Notes: generated from the sequence alone by a model not told the origin. 64,000 bases of DNA from Kordia sp050633145 (GCF_050633145.1 NZ_JBOEFY010000043.1:1-64000); one strand, 5' to 3'; positions 53,242 to 62,153 are shown, counted from the stretch's first letter. Numbers and translations are program-made.

Positions 53242-54699
53242 TTAATCCAAAATAAACTTAAAACCAGCAGATATTATACCAGCTGTTAATCCGTCACTTC
53301 TATCATAAAAACTATATTTTAAATCGAATGATTTTAACCCGAAACCTAAAATTTTAAACTTTGTAAAAACGTCTGTATATCGCAATCCTAAACCGTATTG
53401 ATGACTATTAAATTTTGATAGATCGTAATCAGAAGTGTAAAATGCAGAAGTTGAGACGTGTGTTTCAAATGGTGCAAAGTAATCTGCCGCTGTTTGATTA
53501 TAGAAACGATACGTAGGGTTTAAAGTAAATTTACTTTCTCCTAGTTTGATAGGCAATTCAATACTTGCTGTATGAGAATTGACTCCCCAATCATCAAAAT
53601 AATAACGATAATACGTTCGTAATGCTATTGATTCGTTGATGAAATAGTTAAAACGTGCACCAATAGGAATTTTAAAACGTGTATCAGGCAAGCGTTCTAT
53701 ATCATCTGCCAATTGAAATACATCTGTATTTTGCGGTGTTGTATAGTTTGGAATACTCGCAGCATTTCCAACATAATAATTATCTCTATCCGCAAAATAT
53801 ACACGCTGCATAGGATTGGCGAGCCATCCTTGTTGTTGTACAACATCGAGAAATAACGAGAATTGTGCATTTCTAGTAAGCACTTGCGACCAGCTGAGTG
53901 ATAAAGAATAGGTGTTTCTAGCTTTATCTTGAATGAGTGTTGTATTGAATGGTGACCAAACTTGTGTTCCGTTTTTATCAATAACTTGACCAGCTTGATT
54001 TAGAATATTAATATTTGCGAAGAAACCATTGTTTAAGTTTTCATTTGCTTCGTTGTATGAATCTATTTCAGTAGGATATTTTGGACTCCAAGTATCTAAA
54101 TACACTTGTCCTTTTATGCTTAATTCTGTGTTTTGATTGTTAAATAATTTAGTATATCCACCTCCAAAACCGACAGAAGTGTAATCATATTCAGCAGCAA
54201 AACCTGCATTTACACTCCAAATAGAATTTCTGTCATCAGAACTGTGGCTGTAATTTAAATTGATACTTCCCCAAACATCACTAGCAGAAGCTCCTGAAGA
54301 AGCAATCCAAGGGCTTCCTGTAACTGAACTTGTTGTGCCACCACCATCGTCGTCATCGTCGTCGTATCCTCCTCCAGAAGCTCCACTAGCATCAAAAGGG
54401 TCTAAATTACTCGAAGATGCTGATGTATACGCAGAAATTCCTGCATCGACAGTTAATACTTCATCTGTATTTAACGGAATTGCAACCACAAAAGTCGGTG
54501 TAATATCAGTAAGTTTTTCATCGCCAATTCCACCAGTAACAGAAGCATGATTTCCTTTTTGGGAATAATAACTCATTAAAAAATCGACTTCAGTAGTTTC
54601 TAAAACTCGTTTTTTATAAGTAGTTGTCGAATCTTTTTGTGTTTGTGCCATCGCAAAACCAACACTAAATAACAATAGTAATATTATGTTTTTTTTCAT
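53242..54699 (-). CDS. DUF3570 outer-membrane-like protein
   Basis: 485 residues; signal peptide MKKNIILLLLFSVGFAMAQ. The body has alternating beta strands typical of a barrel. RVLETTEVDFLMSYYSQKG and VAIPLNTDEVLTVDAGISAYTSASSS mark the family, and strands continue to the aromatic-rich end (TAGIISAGFKFILD). A loop near residues 105-120 has six consecutive Asp flanked by Gly (GGGYDDDDDDGGG), a possible metal-binding or surface loop. It is the last gene of a four-gene cassette with thioredoxin-like, ApbE and DUF4266 proteins, an order conserved in many Bacteroidota and gammaproteobacteria. Its function is not established. Confidence 0.85.
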   Translation of the reverse strand: MKKNIILLLLFSVGFAMAQTQKDSTTTYKKRVLETTEVDFLMSYYSQKGNHASVTGGIGDEKLTDITPTFVVAIPLNTDEVLTVDAGISAYTSASSSNLDPFDASGASGGGYDDDDDDGGGTTSSVTGSPWIASSGASASDVWGSINLNYSHSSDDRNSIWSVNAGFAAEYDYTSVGFGGGYTKLFNNQNTELSIKGQVYLDTWSPKYPTEIDSYNEANENLNNGFFANINILNQAGQVIDKNGTQVWSPFNTTLIQDKARNTYSLSLSWSQVLTRNAQFSLFLDVVQQQGWLANPMQRVYFADRDNYYVGNAASIPNYTTPQNTDVFQLADDIERLPDTRFKIPIGARFNYFINESIALRTYYRYYFDDWGVNSHTASIELPIKLGESKFTLNPTYRFYNQTAADYFAPFETHVSTSAFYTSDYDLSKFNSHQYGLGLRYTDVFTKFKILGFGLKSFDLKYSFYDRSDGLTAGIISAGFKFILD

Positions 54700-54720
54700 T
54701 TAAGATTTTTATTAATGAGA

Positions 54721-54740
54721 TCCCGTTTTTCAACGGGATA
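54721..54740 (-). other. Intercistronic hairpin between DUF4266 and DUF3570 genes
   Basis: ATCCCGTT (54721-54728) pairs perfectly with AACGGGAT (54733-54740) around a four-base loop. No U-tract follows on the minus strand, so it is more likely an mRNA stability or processing element than a terminator. Confidence 0.5.
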
Positions 54741-54793
54741 AGTTCAACTAACAACTTTGAATGCGCTTGCAGCTTTTCAAATTTGAGTTTCAC

Positions 54794-55003
54794 TTAATTA
54801 CATCCGCAACCGCCGCCAGTTTTTCCTCCATTAGCGCCCGAAGCAGCTTCTCGATAGACTTGAAAATTTGTTTCAAACCGATCAATGCTATTCGCGCTTA
54901 ATTTCATATTGGGATCATTCAAATTCATTTTTTGATACGGCTTTACGGCCATACAAGAAGTTAAACCAGTGGCTATTGCCATTAGTAAGATTATCTTTTT
55001 CAT
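54794..55003 (-). CDS. DUF4266 small lipoprotein
   Basis: 69 residues with a lipoprotein signal ending LTSC (Cys17). The conserved body has KPYQKMNLNDPNMKLSANSI. The Gly/Cys terminus EAASGANGGKTGGGCGCN is the hallmark of the family. SGA resembles the SGA(T/S) core that ApbE flavinylates in Nqr/Rnf-type proteins, but the acceptor Thr/Ser position is Asn here, so FMN attachment at this site is doubtful. The paired Cys may bind metal or form a disulfide handled by the thioredoxin-like neighbour. Its ATG overlaps the apbE stop codon (ATGA), so translation is coupled. Confidence 0.85.
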   Translation of the reverse strand: MKKIILLMAIATGLTSCMAVKPYQKMNLNDPNMKLSANSIDRFETNFQVYREAASGANGGKTGGGCGCN

Positions 55004-55989
55004 TGTTTAGTGTTTTTTAAATTTATGTTCGCTGAATACTGTATTTTGCCCAAATCATCAACGATGATGCATTCAACTCCTTTTAATTGATTTATGAAGT
55101 CTAAACCAACTTCTTTGCCCATTACAAAAATGGAAGTAGCCAAAGCATCTGCAAGTTCAGCACTTGAGGCAAAGACACTTACACTTACAATGCCCTGGCT
55201 TGGATATCCTGTTCTTGGATCTATAATATGCGTATAGCGTTTATCGTTAAACATCACATACTTTTCGTAATTACCAGAAGTAACTACCGCAGATTCATAG
55301 ATAGGAAGTAATGCAAACACCTTATTTTTATTTAGAGGGTTTTTGATGGCTACTTTCCAATGTTCTCCATTTTGTTGTGTTCCCCAAGTATTTAAATCGC
55401 CAGAAGCATTTACAATACCCGAAACGACTCCTTTTTGCTTTAATAATGCTTTTGCTTTATCGGCAGCATAGCCTTTTCCAATAGCGCCAAAACCTATTTT
55501 CATACCTTTTAGTTTGAGGAAAACAGTTTGGTTTTCTGCGTTTATAATGATGTTTTGATAGCCAACTTTTGAAACAGATTTTTTTATAATTTCCGCAGGT
55601 GGCATTGTTGTCATGCTACCATCAAACTTCCAAATACGATCCATGGAAGCGTAACTAATGTCAAAAGCACCATTGGTCAATTTTGAAATTTGTATCGCTC
55701 TTTGTATCAAATCAAATAACTCTTGATCTACTTTTACCGCTTTGATTCCAGCGTTTTTGTTGATTAGTGAGGTTTGCGAATTTTTATCCCAAGACGAAAT
55801 CAACTTTTCAATCCGAGACATTTCGGCAACAGCCAAATCAATATAATTATTGGCTTCTTTTTTAGTATTTGCAGTGACAGTAATATCAAAACGACTTCCC
55901 ATTAATTTGAGTGTTCGTTTATGAGGTTCCTGTGCAGTGGTCACAAAAAAGCTTATACATATTAGATATGTAAAAATTGATCGGATCAT
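55000..55989 (-). CDS. apbE: ApbE-family FAD:protein FMN transferase
   Basis: About 330 residues. The start at 55989 (MIRSIFTYLICISFFVTTAQ) gives a proper signal peptide and lies just after the upstream stop; an ATG at 56001 would overlap it by 11 bases. ApbE signatures are visible: LMGSRFDITV, GAIGKGYAADKAKALL, NASGDLNTWG, and HIIDPRTGYPSQGIVSVSVF followed by AELADALATSIFVMG. It transfers FMN from FAD to Thr/Ser on extracytoplasmic proteins. The flavin acceptor in this cassette is not obvious: no FMN-binding domain protein is encoded in the window, leaving DUF4266, DUF3570 or a distant target. Confidence 0.92.
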   Translation of the reverse strand: MIRSIFTYLICISFFVTTAQEPHKRTLKLMGSRFDITVTANTKKEANNYIDLAVAEMSRIEKLISSWDKNSQTSLINKNAGIKAVKVDQELFDLIQRAIQISKLTNGAFDISYASMDRIWKFDGSMTTMPPAEIIKKSVSKVGYQNIIINAENQTVFLKLKGMKIGFGAIGKGYAADKAKALLKQKGVVSGIVNASGDLNTWGTQQNGEHWKVAIKNPLNKNKVFALLPIYESAVVTSGNYEKYVMFNDKRYTHIIDPRTGYPSQGIVSVSVFASSAELADALATSIFVMGKEVGLDFINQLKGVECIIVDDLGKIQYSANINLKNTKQ

Positions 55990-55990
55990 C

Positions 55991-56416
55991 TTAGAAAGCA
56001 TTTAATAATTTGATATATGCTTCAGGCGTGGTTTTTTTATAGCCCAATGCTCCTAATTGCTTTCCAGTTTTATCCAAAACCACTACTAAAGGAAAATATC
56101 CGTTTGGATTGTATGTTTCTGCCAATTGCTCATTTTGAGTTTGCAATGCTTTGGATAGTTTATTTTTTTTACGTTTTGGAAAATCTGCTTTTAGCAGCGT
56201 ATAGTTTTCTTTTGCATACGATTTAAACGCTTCTGTATCCCAGATTTCACGTTCTAATTTCATGCAAGGCGCACACCAATCGGAACCCGAAAACACCAAG
56301 ATAATGTGTTGATTTTTAGTAATTGCTTCTGCTTTTGCAGTTTCAAAATTGGTATTCCATTCTTGCCCGAAACTTATCGAAGTAAAAAGTAATAGTGCGT
56401 ACACAAGTGTATTCAT
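55991..56416 (-). CDS. Periplasmic thioredoxin-like protein
   Basis: 141 residues. The ATG at 56416 is chosen (MNTLVYALLLFTSISFGQ, a signal peptide); the longer reading begins at a TTG at 56425. The fold has the redox motif GSDWCAPCMKLE with Cys48 and Cys51, and the cis-Pro segment NGYFPLVVVLDKTGKQLG. It is of the DUF255/thioredoxin_7-like periplasmic type. As first gene of the ApbE/DUF4266/DUF3570 cassette it may keep the Cys pair of DUF4266 reduced. The promoter-like motif at 56450-56478 is directly upstream. Confidence 0.88.
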   Translation of the reverse strand: MNTLVYALLLFTSISFGQEWNTNFETAKAEAITKNQHIILVFSGSDWCAPCMKLEREIWDTEAFKSYAKENYTLLKADFPKRKKNKLSKALQTQNEQLAETYNPNGYFPLVVVLDKTGKQLGALGYKKTTPEAYIKLLNAF

Positions 56417-56449
56417 ATAGATCAAAATTTATAGTTGACTCTTATTGTT

Positions 56450-56478
56450 ATGACAGCAAAAAAATAATACACCCTATT
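56450..56478 (-). promoter_or_regulatory. Putative ECF-type promoter (AATAGGGT-N16-GTC)
   Basis: Minus strand AATAGGGTG (56478-56470), 15 bases, then GTCAT (56454-56450), 34 bases upstream of the thioredoxin-like start at 56416. It points away from the adjacent sigma-factor gene. Confidence 0.75.
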
Positions 56479-56533
56479 TTATTTGTATATTTTTTGAGAG
56501 ATTGCCTATTTTTGATCTCCATATTTAAATTAA

Positions 56534-57055
56534 ATGTCAAAAAACGAACCTTCTATTTGCGAGGAAAAAAATTATAACGAGTTGTTTCGTAAATTTTACG
56601 AACCCGCTACGAAGTACATTTATTATAAGTGTGGCAACTTACAACGCGCCGAAGATATTGTTCAGAATGTGTTTATTAAACTGTGGAAGCTTTGCGCAAC
56701 GATTACCTTCTCAAAAGCTAAATCTTATATTTATACTGCTAGTAATAATTCATTTTTGAATGAAGTTGCACATGAAAAAGTAGTATTGAAACATCAAAAA
56801 GCGACTACCGAGAATACAAACCATGAAAGTCCTGATTTTTTAATTGAAGTAGAAGAGTTTAGAGTCAAACTGAAAGCAGCTATCAACACATTAAACGTTA
56901 AAGAACGCGAAGTTTTTTTAATGAGTAGAGTTGACAATAAAACATATAGAGAAATAGCTGAAATTACTGGGTTAACAGTAAAAGCTATTGAGCGAAGAAT
57001 GAGCAAAGCATTAAAGGAATTACGTGCTATTTTAGGGAAAGAAATAAAAATTTAA
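56534..57055 (+). CDS. ECF-type RNA polymerase sigma factor
   Basis: 173 residues. Region 2 (about 14-55: NELFRKFYEPATKYIYYKCG...RAEDIVQNVFIKLWK) and region 4 (about 105-165: INTLNVKEREVFLMSRVDNK, TYREIAEITGLTVKAIERRM) are those of Bacteroidota FecI-like sigma factors. It is followed after 47 bases by a FecR anti-sigma gene and then a FecA-like receptor, the standard cell-surface signalling order. No AATAGGGT motif precedes its own start, but one lies between it and fecR. This implies constitutive or separate expression of the sigma factor and sigma-dependent expression of fecR and receptor. Confidence 0.93.
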   Translation: MSKNEPSICEEKNYNELFRKFYEPATKYIYYKCGNLQRAEDIVQNVFIKLWKLCATITFSKAKSYIYTASNNSFLNEVAHEKVVLKHQKATTENTNHESPDFLIEVEEFRVKLKAAINTLNVKEREVFLMSRVDNKTYREIAEITGLTVKAIERRMSKALKELRAILGKEIKI

Positions 57056-57082
57056 TAGGGTACACACTTTTTTAAATGTCTA
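57054..57082 (+). promoter_or_regulatory. Putative ECF-type promoter (AATAGGGT-N16-GTC) of fecR
   Basis: AATAGGGTA (57054-57062), 15 bases, then GTCTA (57078-57082). It overlaps the last codon of the sigma-factor gene and lies 20 bases before the fecR start. It is the only plus-strand copy of the motif and is placed as expected for feedback control by the adjacent sigma factor. Confidence 0.75.
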
Positions 57083-57102
57083 ATTAGTAAGAAACAAAGT
57101 GT

Positions 57103-58008
57103 ATGATGAAAAATTACGAGACAGACGATTCGTTTTTAGGACGATGGATTGCAGGCGAGCTTTCTGAGGAAGAACGTATTGCTTTTGAGAAAACTGATGT
57201 GTACAAGCAATTTGACATTATTAATAAAGAAGCACAGCTTTTAGACGGACCAGAAATTGATGTTGAAAGTGCGTTGCAGACTGTAAAAGATAAAATTGCT
57301 ACACAACCAAAGAAAGGGAAACTCATCCGATTGTGGCGAAACATTTCGGTGGCAGCTATTGTGATTTTATCTACAGGAATTTTTCTAACATCTTCTAAAA
57401 CATACACGACAGGAATTGGCGAATCGCAAACAATTACTTTGGCAGATGGTTCAACAGTTAATTTAAATGCAAATTCGAGTTTATCTCACAAACGCTTCTT
57501 TTGGTCGTCTAACAAAAGTGTTGAATTGAAAGGAGAAGCCTATTTTACCATTACAAAAGGAGACGATTTTAAGGTAGAAACTTCTAAAGGAATTGTTGCT
57601 GTTTTGGGAACAGAATTTAATATAAAAGACCGTTCAAGTTTTGAATTGAAATGTTATGAAGGAAAAGTACAGTTCACACAAAATAACAAAGCGAAAAATA
57701 GTTTTATTCTAACAAAAGGAATGCAGGTTTCCATTACTAAAAACGAGGCAAAAGAAGCTACATTTACCGAAGAAACACCAACTTGGAAAAAAGGAGTTTC
57801 AACATTTACACAACAACCATTGTCTGAAGTTTTAGAAGAATTATCCTTATATTTTAATATTACTTTTGATGCTTCAAGCGTTGATACAAAACGTTTGTTT
57901 TCTGGAAGTTTTTATCACACAGATATAAATACTGCTTTAAAAGCTACTTTAGTTCCTATGGGAATTAAATATACGCAGACAGGCAAAATAATTGTACTTT
58001 CTGAATAA
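57103..58008 (+). CDS. FecR-family anti-sigma factor
   Basis: 301 residues. The N-terminal cytoplasmic part (about 1-80: DDSFLGRWIAGELSEEERIA) should hold the sigma factor. One membrane helix (ISVAAIVILSTGIFLTSS) is at about 85-102. The periplasmic FecR domain has GIGESQTITLADGSTVNLNA and VKGE-like LKGEAYFTITKG, and a C-terminal DUF4974/STN-like domain (PLSEVLEELSLYFNITFDAS) spans about 235-301. It senses the state of the partner TonB receptor encoded next. Two adjacent ATG codons open the gene; the first is used here. Confidence 0.92.
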   Translation: MMKNYETDDSFLGRWIAGELSEEERIAFEKTDVYKQFDIINKEAQLLDGPEIDVESALQTVKDKIATQPKKGKLIRLWRNISVAAIVILSTGIFLTSSKTYTTGIGESQTITLADGSTVNLNANSSLSHKRFFWSSNKSVELKGEAYFTITKGDDFKVETSKGIVAVLGTEFNIKDRSSFELKCYEGKVQFTQNNKAKNSFILTKGMQVSITKNEAKEATFTEETPTWKKGVSTFTQQPLSEVLEELSLYFNITFDASSVDTKRLFSGSFYHTDINTALKATLVPMGIKYTQTGKIIVLSE

Positions 58009-58112
58009 ATCGTATTCATTAAATTCGTCGTTAATCATTTTTCTGAAAATAGAAAAAGTCCAGATGAGTTCATAAAAAAGCTATACCTTTGTCGTGCCTT
58101 AAAATCAAATTT

Positions 58113-60758
58113 ATGAAACAGCTTTGTGCTTTATTTTTGTTTTTGGTATTTACAGTTTCAAATGCTCAAAATAAAGATTACAACTACCAAAACACACCGC
58201 TTTTACAAGTTATTAAGCAAGTAGAAAAAGAATATTCTATTTCTTTTTCGTATGCAAATGATTTGATTAAAAATAAGTTAATCACACTAAATGCTTCTCA
58301 AATTGAATTAACCGAATTATTAATCATTTTAGAAGCACAAACAAGCTTGACATTTGAGAAACTATCTGACACACAAATTATTATTGCACCAAAGCAAGTA
58401 GACAATAAGATTTGTGGTTATATTTTAGATGCAACTACGCAAATGCCAATTCCGTTTGCAACAATTACAGACGATGAAAACCATCAAGTATCTACAAATT
58501 TGAATGGTTTTTTTGTGATTCATAAAACTACCACCAATAGCTTTACAGTTAAAAATTACGGTTATGAAACCCAACAGTTTATAGGAAGTGAAGACTGTAC
58601 ACAAATTTATTTAAAACAAGGAATAGAATCGTTGGAAGCAGTGATTATTTCAGGATATATTACCAATGGAATTGACCGAAATAAAGATGGATCTATTTCT
58701 GTAAGCACAAAACGATTGGGTATTTTGCCAGGTTTGTTAAATGCAGATATCGCACAAAGTATTCAGTTGATTCCTGGAATTTCTACTTTAGACGAATCGG
58801 CAACGGGAATTCAGGTTAGAGGTGGATCGCCCGATCAAAATTTGATTTTATACGACAATATTAAATTATATAATACAGGTCATTTTTACGGAATGTTTTC
58901 ATTATTTAATCCATTTGCTACACAAAAAGCAACGATTTTTAGGTCGGGAACTAGCGCAAGTTATGGCGATCGTATTTCAGGTATTATTGATATTTCTAGC
59001 GGAGACGAAATTCCTGAGAAAACCAATGGCGGATTTGAAATTGATGGTTTGGCTGTAAATGGATTTGTAAAGACACCATTATCAGAGAAAACGGCTTTGT
59101 ATGTTTTTGCGCGACGTTCGTATCCTGATGTATGGAAAACGCCAACATACGATAGTTATGCCGATAAAATATTTACAAATTTTGGCGTAGCTAGAGATAT
59201 TAATGGAAATGTATTGGAGCTTGAAACTGATGATGATTTTAGTTCAGAAACAAGTAATAATGATTTTTCATTTTCCGATGTAAACGCAAAACTTGTACTA
59301 AAACCTAATGAAAAAAATAATATTTCTATTAGTGGATTGTACACACGAAATCGTTTAGATTTTAATTTTACTGGCGGTGATGAATTGTTGTTAGATTCAC
59401 TCGTTACAAAAAACAAAGGGCTGAGTTTTGAATGGAAACATACGACTAGTGAGAAACAAAAAGAACTATTGACGGTATATTTTTCTGAGTACAATTCTTT
59501 CTATCAAAATAAAGAAATAAAAGACGAGACAGGCGATGGTATTCCAGATTTAGATGAGATTAATGTTCGCCAAAATGATATTGTAGATGTTGGCGCAAAT
59601 TTTTCTATCACAACAGCACTAACCGATTCACAAAAACTAACCGCAGGTTATCAACTTTCGTACACCGATTTAGATGTAATTATTCGAAAAGAGAAACCTT
59701 TAGATGATGAAATAGAAAATTCTGGACAGAGTGATAGTAATTTTAAAAATGCGCTGTTTGGAGAATATACACTGAGTTTTAAAAATAAAGCCTTTATTAA
59801 TGCTGGTTTGCGATTTGTGCATTACAATTCGGTCAATAAATTTTTGGTAGAACCACGATTAAATTTTGAATATCCGTTGAATGATCGCTTTCGAGTGAAA
59901 ACCGCAATTGAACGTAGAAATCAGCCAATTTCTCAATTGATAGAATTTAATCATACAGAGTTGCGTTTGGAGAATAATTTGTGGCGTTTGTCAGATAATG
60001 ATCAATATCCTTTATTATCTAGCAATCAAATTTCTGGTGGAATTTTATATCATCATAAAAATTTAAATATTGACATTGATGCGTATTATAAAGAGTTGGA
60101 AGGATTGACCACTTTTACCAATGGTTTTAGCAATCCGTTAGAAAATTTAGAAGAAGGAGAAAGTACCATTAAAGGACTCGATATTTTATTGAAGTATAAG
60201 TGGAATCAGTATAAAATTTGGGCAGGATATACGTTTAATGATATTACGTTTAAGTTTCCAAATTTAGCAGGAAATGCTACCGAATTCCCTGGAAATAATG
60301 ACATTACACATGCATTTCGTATTTCAAACACTTTAAAGGTTGACAATTGGCAGTTTTCGCTGGGTTGGCAAATTAGATCGGGGAAACCTGTAACGCCTGT
60401 GAATAGTTATGAAATTAAAATTGATGCTGATGGTGAAAATGCAGGTGTTGTAAATTTTGGTCCTATTAATAGTGAACGATTGCCCGATTTTCATCGTTTG
60501 GATGCTTCAGTCTTATATGATTTTACGATTAAAAAACTACGCGCGCAATTGGGTGTTTCTGTGCTGAATTTATATAATAGAGTACAACCTATAAGCATTA
60601 CTTATAAAGCAGAACGTAAACCTTTGGATGATGGAGGAATTCCTGTGGAAGGAACTACAGGCGCAACACTTGAAGAGCGCGAAGTGATTTTAGAACAAGT
60701 GATTCAACGTTTTTCATTAGGTTTAACGCCAAATGTTTCTTTTAAAATCTTTTTTTAA
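58113..60758 (+). CDS. FecA-like TonB-dependent receptor with STN signalling domain
   Basis: About 881 residues. The ATG at 58113 starts a signal peptide (MKQLCALFLFLVFTVSNAQ); the frame extends to 58089. An STN domain (about 22-98: NTPLLQVIKQVEKEYSISFS) is followed by a carboxypeptidase-like domain (about 105-180), a plug with TGIQVRGGSPDQNLILYDNI and SASYGDRISGIIDISSGD (about 190-300), and a barrel ending PNVSFKIFF. An STN domain in a receptor next to FecI/FecR genes is diagnostic of trans-envelope signalling. No SusD partner is present, so the inducing ligand may not be a glycan. The ligand is unknown. Confidence 0.9.
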   Translation: MKQLCALFLFLVFTVSNAQNKDYNYQNTPLLQVIKQVEKEYSISFSYANDLIKNKLITLNASQIELTELLIILEAQTSLTFEKLSDTQIIIAPKQVDNKICGYILDATTQMPIPFATITDDENHQVSTNLNGFFVIHKTTTNSFTVKNYGYETQQFIGSEDCTQIYLKQGIESLEAVIISGYITNGIDRNKDGSISVSTKRLGILPGLLNADIAQSIQLIPGISTLDESATGIQVRGGSPDQNLILYDNIKLYNTGHFYGMFSLFNPFATQKATIFRSGTSASYGDRISGIIDISSGDEIPEKTNGGFEIDGLAVNGFVKTPLSEKTALYVFARRSYPDVWKTPTYDSYADKIFTNFGVARDINGNVLELETDDDFSSETSNNDFSFSDVNAKLVLKPNEKNNISISGLYTRNRLDFNFTGGDELLLDSLVTKNKGLSFEWKHTTSEKQKELLTVYFSEYNSFYQNKEIKDETGDGIPDLDEINVRQNDIVDVGANFSITTALTDSQKLTAGYQLSYTDLDVIIRKEKPLDDEIENSGQSDSNFKNALFGEYTLSFKNKAFINAGLRFVHYNSVNKFLVEPRLNFEYPLNDRFRVKTAIERRNQPISQLIEFNHTELRLENNLWRLSDNDQYPLLSSNQISGGILYHHKNLNIDIDAYYKELEGLTTFTNGFSNPLENLEEGESTIKGLDILLKYKWNQYKIWAGYTFNDITFKFPNLAGNATEFPGNNDITHAFRISNTLKVDNWQFSLGWQIRSGKPVTPVNSYEIKIDADGENAGVVNFGPINSERLPDFHRLDASVLYDFTIKKLRAQLGVSVLNLYNRVQPISITYKAERKPLDDGGIPVEGTTGATLEEREVILEQVIQRFSLGLTPNVSFKIFF

Positions 60759-60951
60759 TTTAAAGAGTGAATCTTTGTGATTTAAAATTTACTACTTCAA
60801 TAATTTCGTTTAGTTGTTTTACTTGAAAATAGCTGTAAAATTAGTTCTTCTCCAAAGCAAAAAATAAGCTGCATTCTTCATTGGATCTTTCACAATTTGC
60901 CTCTCCAAATCTGTATTCATTTTTTTGGCATTAAAATATAGTAAGAAAATA

Positions 60952-61485
60952 TTATTTTATTCGATTCAATAACTTCTTAAACCCTAAAATGCAACTTTTT
61001 TTGAGGTGTTGTTGTCCTTGATATCCCTTCATAATTTTAATATATTCTATGGGCAATTTCACTGTATCGCTAATAGTTGTTTTTATATTATTGGTCGATA
61101 AAATAATGGCTCCATCAACACTACCGTCATAAATTTTCTGTATATATTCCTCTTCTTTACTGTTTTCATCAAAAGATTGGAAGAGAAGAATTCTATAATC
61201 AAACTTACTGGCAATTTTTTCTACATTATGTATGAAACAACTGTAAAAAACATCATTTATTTGAGGAATAATCACTGCAATTGTATGTGTTTTCCTTTTT
61301 CTTAATGCTATTGCATAATTATTAGGAACATAGTTATGTTCATTCGCTATTTTTAAGATTAATTGCTTGGTTTTTGTACTAATATCTAGCTTATCATTTA
61401 TAGCTTTAGATACTGTAGAAATAGAAAAACCCGAAAGCTGTGATAATTCCTTTAATGTAATAGCAGAAGATTGCGAAAGATTCAT
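60952..61485 (-). pseudogene. Truncated LacI-family regulator
   Basis: 177 residues, about half the usual 330-340. The N-terminal helix-turn-helix and hinge are intact (ITLKELSQLSGFSISTVSKA, ANEHNYVPNNYAIALRKRK), and the first effector-domain strand HTIAVIIPQINDVFYSCFIH is present. After SVDGAIILSTNN the sequence passes into a short lysine-rich end (LKKSCILGFKKLLNRIK) and stops. The following 190 bases show no continuation of a periplasmic-binding fold in other frames. This looks like an internal deletion or genuine short form, not a single frameshift. Its ATG overlaps the aldolase stop codon by four bases, so it is the last gene of the uronate operon. The DNA-binding part could still act, but sugar sensing is probably lost. 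Confidence 0.65.
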
Positions 61486-62150
61486 ATGTTCAATTCTTTT
61501 ATAATCTGAAGTGCTTCTTGTGTAGTAAGCTTAATTTTTTTTAGATCAAATTCACCATTTTCTTTCTTCTGAATCAGTTTAGAACCCATTCCAACACATG
61601 TTACTCCTGCAGCAAACCATTTTTCTAAGTTTTCACGAGTGGGAGAAACTCCTCCAGTAGGCATAATGCTAGTCCATGGTTGCGGTGCTTTGATTGCTTT
61701 TACAAACTCTGCACCATAAATACTTCCAGGAAATAGTTTCACAATTTCGCAGCCTAATTCTTCAGCTTTCGCGATTTCGGTTAACGAACCACAACCTGGC
61801 GACCATAGTACTTTTCGTCTATTACAAACTATAGCAATGTCTTCTCGTAATACAGGCGTTACAATAAAATTCGCGCCAAGCGACATATACAAAGAAGCTG
61901 AAGCTGCATCTGTAACAGAGCCAACTCCTAAGATCATTTCAGGCAATTCTTGACGAATATATTTATTTAGATTTCCAAAAATTTCATGTGCAAAATCACC
62001 ACGAGCGGTAAATTCTAACAAACGTGCACCGCCATCATAACAAGCTTTTACTACTTGTTTGGCTATTTCTATATCATCATGATAAAACAAAGGAACCAGT
62101 CCTGTACTTTTCATTGTTTGTGCGACTTCTATACGTGTAAATGTTGCCAT
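61482..62150 (-). CDS. eda: KDPG/KHG aldolase
   Basis: 222 residues of the class I 2-keto-3-deoxy-6-phosphogluconate aldolase family. The Schiff-base Lys is in GCEIVKLFPGSIYG. The Glu of LLEFTARGD, the phosphate loop MPTGGVSPTRENLEKW and WSPGCGSLTEIAKAEELG are present. It cleaves KDPG to pyruvate and glyceraldehyde-3-phosphate, the last step after KDG kinase. Three bases separate it from the kinase gene upstream, and it overlaps the LacI-like gene by four bases. Confidence 0.93.
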   Translation of the reverse strand: MATFTRIEVAQTMKSTGLVPLFYHDDIEIAKQVVKACYDGGARLLEFTARGDFAHEIFGNLNKYIRQELPEMILGVGSVTDAASASLYMSLGANFIVTPVLREDIAIVCNRRKVLWSPGCGSLTEIAKAEELGCEIVKLFPGSIYGAEFVKAIKAPQPWTSIMPTGGVSPTRENLEKWFAAGVTCVGMGSKLIQKKENGEFDLKKIKLTTQEALQIIKELNI

Positions 62151-62153
62151 TGT

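Noticed and set aside
54721..54740. Terminator splitting the ApbE cassette
   Set aside because: The stem is perfect but lacks a following U-tract on the coding strand.
60819..60920. 33-codon minus-strand ORF after the LacI-like gene
   Set aside because: It has no leader, helix or family signature and does not continue the LacI effector domain; chance ORF is the simplest reading.
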